Shown here: one piece after another, positions 6,147 to 8,943 of the stretch
How the letters are laid out: every line of letters starts with the position of its first letter
How positions within the stretch are numbered: position 1 is the first letter of the stretch
Assembly: GCA_002491945.1 (NCBI GenBank)
Contig: DKWX01000029.1
Location: 1 to 8,943, forward strand
Reading direction: 5' to 3'
DNA length: 8,943 nucleotides
DNA from: Porphyromonadaceae bacterium UBA7141
GTDB taxonomy: Bacteria; Bacteroidota; Bacteroidia; Bacteroidales; Muribaculaceae
Notes under the pieces: generated by a model
What the model was told of the DNA's origin: nothing
Database searches by the model: none
The model's input: the letters and a program-made list of their open reading frames with translations, nothing else
Made by a program: the position numbers and the translations under genes

Positions 6147-6835
6147 TTTGCTGTCTCCGGTAGGTTTTCGGTTATTGCAATCATGTCGTCGTCCTTGGTC
6201 CGACCTACTCTAATGGCCATCATTCCACAGTCGCGTGCGGCCTGACAGTTCTTTTCGGAGTCATCGAGCATAAGAGTCTGAGCCGGGACGAGGTCATAGC
6301 GTCTGAGCACGGTGCGGAAAATGGCCGTGTCAGGCTTGCAGCATAGCTCTTCGAAGGATGCCACGATACCGTCGAAGTAGTCGTTGACCTGCATCCCCTC
6401 CTGTCGGAAAGCGGCGGCGATCCAGCTGTGGAACATCACGGGGTTGGTGTTGGAAAGAGCATACACGCGGTATCCCTTCCGGCGCAGTTCGCGCAGGCGC
6501 TCCAGGCGTCGGACGGGGAGGCCTGCAAGGAATGCGTTGAACGCTTCAGTGATCTGGATGTCGGAGGCTCCAGGGCATGAACGGCGTATTGTCTCGAAGA
6601 ATTCATCGGCGGTGATGCGACCGGTCTCCAGCCCGAGGAATGGCTCTTCCTGACGGTACAGTCCGAGCAGTTCGTCGGCCTCGTCGAGCCCTAATGACTG
6701 AAGGGCCGCCACGGCGTTTTCGCGGCAGAGGTCGATTACGACTCCCCCCAGATCGAATACTATGTTGCGTATGCCGTCGGCGGCAAAGGCACTACCGCAC
6801 TCAGCGCCGGGGGTTATATTCAATTGCTTCTCCAT
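6143..6835 (-). CDS. HAD-superfamily hydrolase (subfamily IA, YihX-like)
   Basis: All four HAD motifs are visible in this 230-residue protein: FDLGGVV with nucleophile Asp28, ALSNTN with Ser128, CKPD with Lys167, and MLDDSEKN with Asp191-Asp192. The usual second Asp of motif I is Gly, as in the YihX-like branch. A helical cap is inserted after motif I (about 38-115), the subfamily IA layout. These enzymes are cytoplasmic phosphatases of small phosphorylated metabolites. The ATG at 6835 is preferred because a good -7 box (6857-6864) lies just upstream; an in-frame ATG at 6889 would add 18 residues translated from promoter DNA. The stop overlaps the GTG of ribF by 4 bp, so a substrate in flavin metabolism is an attractive but unproven idea. 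Confidence 0.88.
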   Translation of the reverse strand: MEKQLNITPGAECGSAFAADGIRNIVFDLGGVVIDLCRENAVAALQSLGLDEADELLGLYRQEEPFLGLETGRITADEFFETIRRSCPGASDIQITEAFNAFLAGLPVRRLERLRELRRKGYRVYALSNTNPVMFHSWIAAAFRQEGMQVNDYFDGIVASFEELCCKPDTAIFRTVLRRYDLVPAQTLMLDDSEKNCQAARDCGMMAIRVGRTKDDDMIAITENLPETAK

Positions 6836-6856
6836 ATGGGTGATATTTTCCACCTC

Positions 6857-6864
6857 CAAAATTA
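6857..6864 (-). promoter_or_regulatory. Candidate -7 box for the HAD-ribF-upp operon
   Basis: On the minus strand this reads TAATTTTG, an exact match to the Bacteroidetes -7 consensus TAnnTTTG, 21 bp upstream of the ATG at 6835. No TTTG is seen 19-21 bp further upstream, so support is partial. If used, transcription would begin around 6850 and the longer HAD start at 6889 could not be translated. Confidence 0.45.
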
Positions 6865-6873
6865 GCAATTTTT

Positions 6874-6904
6874 TTTGTGATTTCGGCATAAAAGGTTAAC
6901 TTTG
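6874..6904 (+). promoter_or_regulatory. Bacteroidetes-type promoter of pfkA
   Basis: TTTG (6874-6877), a 19-bp spacer and TAACTTTG (6897-6904) match the primary-sigma promoter of Bacteroidetes (-33 TTTG, -7 TAnnTTTG) in sequence and spacing. Transcription should start near 6910, giving a leader of about 135 nt before pfkA. The element sits a few bases from the divergent HAD -7 box, so the two promoters probably compete for or share the same DNA face. Confidence 0.8.
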
Positions 6905-6948
6905 TAGCTATATTGCACTTGTTTTGGGGTGTAGGGCGTTGTAGAATT

Positions 6949-7011
6949 ATGACGTTTTGCTCTGTCGGTATCGGCACGGGTGCCTTAAATGGATTGGCAG
7001 AGGTGAAATGA
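6949..7011 (+). CDS. Possible 20-codon upstream ORF in the pfkA leader
   Basis: An ATG at 6949 opens a 20-codon frame (first residues [11 protein letters not shown], last residues LAEVK) closed by TGA at 7009-7011, 34 bp before the pfkA ATG. It lies wholly inside the predicted leader RNA. There is no Shine-Dalgarno sequence and no run of identical regulatory codons as in classical attenuator peptides. Over it lies a short hairpin-forming sequence, GGCACGGGTGCC (6973-6984). It could be a leader peptide, or chance in a leader of this length. Confidence 0.25.
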   Translation: MTFCSVGIGTGALNGLAEVK

Positions 7012-7045
7012 CAAAGAACTAAAGGAAATAAAATATCACAGTGTT

Positions 7046-8026
7046 ATGGAAAAGATTAAATCGATAGGCATACTTACCTCCGGAGGCGATGCTCCGGGCA
7101 TGAATGCGGCGATACGTGCAGTGACGCGTGCCGGTATATTCGCCGGCTACCGCGTGTACGGTATCTATCGTGGCTATCGCGGCCTTATTACCGACGAGAT
7201 TCAGGAATTCTCCACTCAGAATGTCAGCAATATCATACAGCGAGGCGGCACGATTCTGAAGACTGCCCGTTGCAAGGAGTTCCAGACTCCCGAAGGGCGT
7301 CAGTGTGCATATGACGTGCTGAAACGCCATGAAATCGATGCTTTGGTAGTGATAGGCGGCGACGGTTCGCTGACGGGTGCGCGTATATTTGCCAATGAGT
7401 TTAATTTCCCCATCATCGGTCTGCCTGGTACAATCGACAATGATCTTTACGGCACCGATGCCACAATCGGCTATGATACGGCTCTTAACACTATTATGGA
7501 CTGTGTCGATAAAATCCGTGATACGGCCACATCGCATGAACGCCTCTTCTTTATTGAGGTGATGGGACGGGATGCAGGTTTCCTTGCGCTTAACGGTGCT
7601 ATCGCGTCAGGTGCGGAGGCTGCCATCATACCTGAGATTTCGACTCAGGTCGACCAGCTTGCCGAGCTGATTCAGAACGGTTTCCGCAAATCGAAAAACT
7701 CTTCGATTGTGCTCGTGGCCGAGAGTCCGATAACGGGTGGCGCTATGGGGTTGGCCCAGCGTGTGGAGCAGGAGTATCCGGGCTATGATGTCAGAGTGTC
7801 GATTCTGGGGCACCTGCAGCGCGGCGGCAGTCCGACGGCCCACGACCGTATTCTTGCATCACGCATGGGTGCCGCGGCTATCGATGCTCTTCAGGATGAT
7901 CAGCGCAATGTGATGATTGGCATCAAAAACGATGAAATCGTATATGTGCCATTCACCAAGGCCATCAAGAACGACAAGCCCATCAATCAGGAGCTTCTCG
8001 GAACGCTGCGGCGTCTCTCCATCTGA
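7046..8026 (+). CDS. pfkA: ATP-dependent 6-phosphofructokinase
   Basis: PfkA phosphorylates fructose 6-phosphate to fructose 1,6-bisphosphate, the committed step of glycolysis, in the cytoplasm. The 326-residue protein has the bacterial single-domain length. Motifs are [14 protein letters not shown] (11-24), GGDGS (104-108), PGTIDND (127-133, catalytic Asp131 and Asp133), MGRDAGFLA (173-181) and GHLQRGGSP (255-263). Gly in both GGDGS and PGTIDND points to ATP rather than pyrophosphate as phosphoryl donor, since PPi enzymes typically have GGDD and PKTIDND. The ATG at 7046 is preceded by the A/T-rich leader typical of the phylum. The gene is alone on the plus strand, divergent from HAD-ribF-upp and convergent with dtd. 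Confidence 0.97.
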   Translation: MEKIKSIGILTSGGDAPGMNAAIRAVTRAGIFAGYRVYGIYRGYRGLITDEIQEFSTQNVSNIIQRGGTILKTARCKEFQTPEGRQCAYDVLKRHEIDALVVIGGDGSLTGARIFANEFNFPIIGLPGTIDNDLYGTDATIGYDTALNTIMDCVDKIRDTATSHERLFFIEVMGRDAGFLALNGAIASGAEAAIIPEISTQVDQLAELIQNGFRKSKNSSIVLVAESPITGGAMGLAQRVEQEYPGYDVRVSILGHLQRGGSPTAHDRILASRMGAAAIDALQDDQRNVMIGIKNDEIVYVPFTKAIKNDKPINQELLGTLRRLSI

Positions 8027-8058
8027 TGACACCCTGTCATTGCGCGACACTTACTTAT

Positions 8059-8096
8059 ACAGTCCGCCTTATTCCCGATGGAATAAGGCGGACTGT
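8059..8096 (+). terminator. Convergent terminator hairpin between pfkA and dtd
   Basis: ACAGTCCGCCTTATTCC (8059-8075) and its exact complement (8080-8096) form a 17-bp perfect stem with a CGAT loop. It lies 32 bp after pfkA and 31 bp before the dtd stop. The plus-strand downstream side (TATATTTC) is only moderately T-rich and the minus side is not, so it serves pfkA best and may simply block both convergent transcripts. Confidence 0.8.
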
Positions 8097-8127
8097 TATA
8101 TTTCATCGCGAATCAGGGAGATGGCGG

Positions 8128-8580
8128 TTATTCACGTAGCCGGGAGTCGATTATTATCGTGACCGGACCGTCGTTGACGAGGGCTACCTTCATGTCGGCG
8201 CCGAAAATGCCCTGCCTCACTTCTCGCCCGAGGATTTCGGAGAGACGTCGGCAATACGTCTCATAGAGCGGTATGGCCAGGTCGTGGCCGGCGGCATGGA
8301 TATAGCTTGGACGATTGCCTTTACGGGTAGATGCGGTGAGAGTGAACTGGCTGACGGCCAGTACTTCTCCGCCTATGTCGAGAAGTGAGAGATTCATTAC
8401 CCCCTCTTCATCGGGGAAGATGCGCATTGCGGCTGTTTTGGCAGCGAGCCATTCCACATCATCAGGCGAGTCCTCTTTGGCCACTCCTACAAGAACCATC
8501 AGACCGCGGTTTATGCTGCTGTGCATCGTGCCGTCGATTGTGACAGATGCTTCTGTCACTCGTTGGATTACTAATCTCAT
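8128..8580 (-). CDS. dtd: D-aminoacyl-tRNA deacylase
   Basis: DTD hydrolyses D-amino acids (and mischarged glycine) from tRNA, keeping D-residues out of proteins; it acts as a cytoplasmic homodimer. The 150-residue length is typical. It opens with MRLVIQRVTEASVTI, has SQFTL at 77-81 on the catalytic side, and ends with GIFGADMKVALVNDGPVT (124-141), where Gly138-Pro139 is the Gly-cisPro motif that excludes L-amino acids. The ATG at 8580 gives the canonical N-terminus. The gene stands alone: convergent with pfkA, with nothing co-directional immediately upstream. A weak -7 box (8594-8601) precedes it. Confidence 0.97.
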   Translation of the reverse strand: MRLVIQRVTEASVTIDGTMHSSINRGLMVLVGVAKEDSPDDVEWLAAKTAAMRIFPDEEGVMNLSLLDIGGEVLAVSQFTLTASTRKGNRPSYIHAAGHDLAIPLYETYCRRLSEILGREVRQGIFGADMKVALVNDGPVTIIIDSRLRE

Positions 8581-8593
8581 GTCAGATTACTAT

Positions 8594-8601
8594 AAAAGGT
8601 A
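8594..8601 (-). promoter_or_regulatory. Possible -7 box for dtd
   Basis: The minus strand reads TACCTTTT, one base from TAnnTTTG, 13 bp upstream of the dtd ATG. It would give a very short leader, and no TTTG lies 19-21 bp upstream. It is a weak candidate. Confidence 0.3.
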
Positions 8602-8608
8602 AGAAACT

Positions 8609-8683
8609 ATGGGCGTGTTTGATTTTAACTTCATTTACCCAAAGAGTGATTCTCCGGCGGGGCCGGAATATGTGGCCGATTGA
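8609..8683 (+). CDS. Possible 24-codon small ORF divergent from dtd
   Basis: An ATG at 8609 opens 24 codons ending at TGA 8681-8683. The peptide starts MGVFDFNFIYPKSD and ends PEYVAD: an aromatic N-terminus followed by a Pro/acidic part. Codons such as CCG, GCG, GCC and GAT match those used in neighbouring genes. The AAAAGGTAAGAAACT just before the ATG is a plausible purine-rich ribosome-binding region. It starts 28 bp from dtd on the opposite strand. No family is recognisable and 24 codons can arise by chance, so it is only a candidate small protein or the remnant of a longer gene. The hairpin at 8653-8667 falls within it. Confidence 0.3.
   Translation: MGVFDFNFIYPKSDSPAGPEYVAD
8653..8667. 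repeat. Short GC-rich inverted repeat
   Basis: TCCGGC (8653-8658) and GCCGGA (8662-8667) form a perfect 6-bp stem around GGG. Further GGCC/CCGG-rich words follow at 8673-8694. It lies within the small plus-strand ORF and upstream of dtd. There is no T-run on either side, so it is not an intrinsic terminator. Confidence 0.4.
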
Positions 8684-8715
8684 GAATGGCCGGAAGTCGG
8701 GCTAGTCAAGGACTC

Positions 8716-8862
8716 AGATGGAGAGGAGAGAGAGGAGAGGGGCGAAGAGATGGAATGGAAAGAGGGTGCGGAAAGAGGGTGCGGAAAGAGGGAATGGGGA
8801 TAGGTAGCAGTTAAGTGGAGGAGAGGTGGAGGAAGGTAAAGAGGAGGAGAGGTGAGGAATGG
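8716..8862. repeat. Purine-rich intergenic tract with 13-bp repeats
   Basis: On the plus strand 122 of 140 bases in 8721-8860 are purines. The tract includes a 13-bp tandem unit, GGAAAGAGGGTGC, at 8757-8769 and 8770-8782 with a third partial copy to 8792, and runs of GGAGA and GAGG words on either side. It lies directly beyond the terminator of the minus-strand tRNA, so readthrough RNA would be pyrimidine-rich. A long minus-strand frame through it is an artefact of composition (Pro/Ser/Leu-rich). No gene is supported here. Confidence 0.75.
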
Positions 8863-8894
8863 AAAAAGGCGATTCCTCACGGAGTCGCCTTTTT
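8863..8894 (-). terminator. Bidirectional intrinsic terminator downstream of the tRNA
   Basis: AAAAAGGCGATTCC (8863-8876) and GGAGTCGCCTTTTT (8881-8894) form a 14-bp stem with one G-T wobble and a TCAC loop. The A-run on one side and T-run on the other let it end transcripts from either direction. It lies 28 bp beyond the 3' end of the minus-strand tRNA, which is the obvious gene it serves. Confidence 0.88.
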
Positions 8895-8922
8895 ACTAAA
8901 AGTTGTCATGCTGTTTTTGATG

Positions 8923-8943
8923 TGGGCGAAGATGGATTCGAAC
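8923..8943 (-). tRNA. 3' end of a tRNA gene (partial, identity unknown)
   Basis: Read on the minus strand, the last bases give G53, the T-loop TTCGAAT (54-60), the 3' T-stem strand CCATC (61-65), the 3' acceptor strand TTCGCCC (66-72) and discriminator A73. The next two bases are CA, so CCA is not encoded and would be added enzymatically. The anticodon, D-arm and 5' acceptor strand (expected GGGCGAA) lie outside the window, so the amino acid cannot be named. The terminator at 8863-8894 at the correct distance supports a minus-strand RNA gene. Confidence 0.75.

Noticed and set aside
6905..7045. Known riboswitch in the pfkA leader
   Set aside because: A GGGTGCC word recalls the TPP element, but the other conserved boxes (such as CTGAGA) are absent and pfkA is not a known target.
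8631..8700. Intrinsic terminator made by the CCGG-rich sequence upstream of dtd
   Set aside because: The 6-bp stem has no T-run on either side and no gene ends directly before it except the uncertain 24-codon frame.
8635..8880. 81-codon minus-strand frame rich in Pro, Leu and Ser
   Set aside because: It is produced by the pyrimidine-rich complement of the purine tract and runs into the tRNA terminator hairpin; it has no domain.

Overview
The window looks like chromosomal DNA from the Bacteroidota, most likely order Bacteroidales and possibly Muribaculaceae-like. Three things point there. A textbook Bacteroidetes promoter (TTTG, 19 bp, TAACTTTG) lies in front of pfkA. Gene starts lack Shine-Dalgarno sequences and have A/T-rich leaders. 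The uracil phosphoribosyltransferase, RibF, RecF and small DUF721 protein resemble Bacteroidales versions. The family-level placement is inference. No phage, transposon, CRISPR array or defence system is visible, so this is a housekeeping region.

Layout, left to right. 1-303 has no gene: a purine-rich, repeat-bearing tract (about 41-230) followed by an intrinsic terminator (about 240-270). A tiny low-complexity lipoprotein gene (304-507, minus) ends at that terminator. From 638 to 6835 every gene is on the minus strand. In transcription order they are: a HAD phosphatase, ribF (riboflavin kinase/FAD synthetase), upp (uracil phosphoribosyltransferase), recF, a DciA-like DUF721 protein, a hotdog thioesterase, a TPR protein with a long charged helical tail, and ribH (lumazine synthase). 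HAD-ribF-upp overlap at their ends (4 bp and 20 bp), and the TPR gene and ribH share one base (TAATG), so both groups look translationally coupled. recF and the DUF721 gene are 16 bp apart.

pfkA (7046-8026, plus) diverges from the HAD gene and has a roughly 135-nt leader containing a 20-codon upstream ORF. It converges on dtd (8128-8580, minus), with a 17-bp perfect hairpin between them. 8581-8943 holds a possible 24-codon ORF on the plus strand, a second purine-rich tract with 13-bp repeats, a bidirectional terminator, and the 3' end of a minus-strand tRNA cut by the window edge.

Functionally the window joins flavin synthesis (ribH, ribF, perhaps the HAD phosphatase), pyrimidine salvage (upp), DNA repair and replication (recF, DciA-like), glycolysis (pfkA), tRNA quality control (dtd) and acyl-thioester hydrolysis. 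The least explained features are three strand-asymmetric purine-rich intergenic tracts, all 3' of minus-strand genes (one with a strong G-quadruplex motif), two very short ORFs, and the hypothesis that the HAD protein supplies the dephosphorylation step of riboflavin synthesis.
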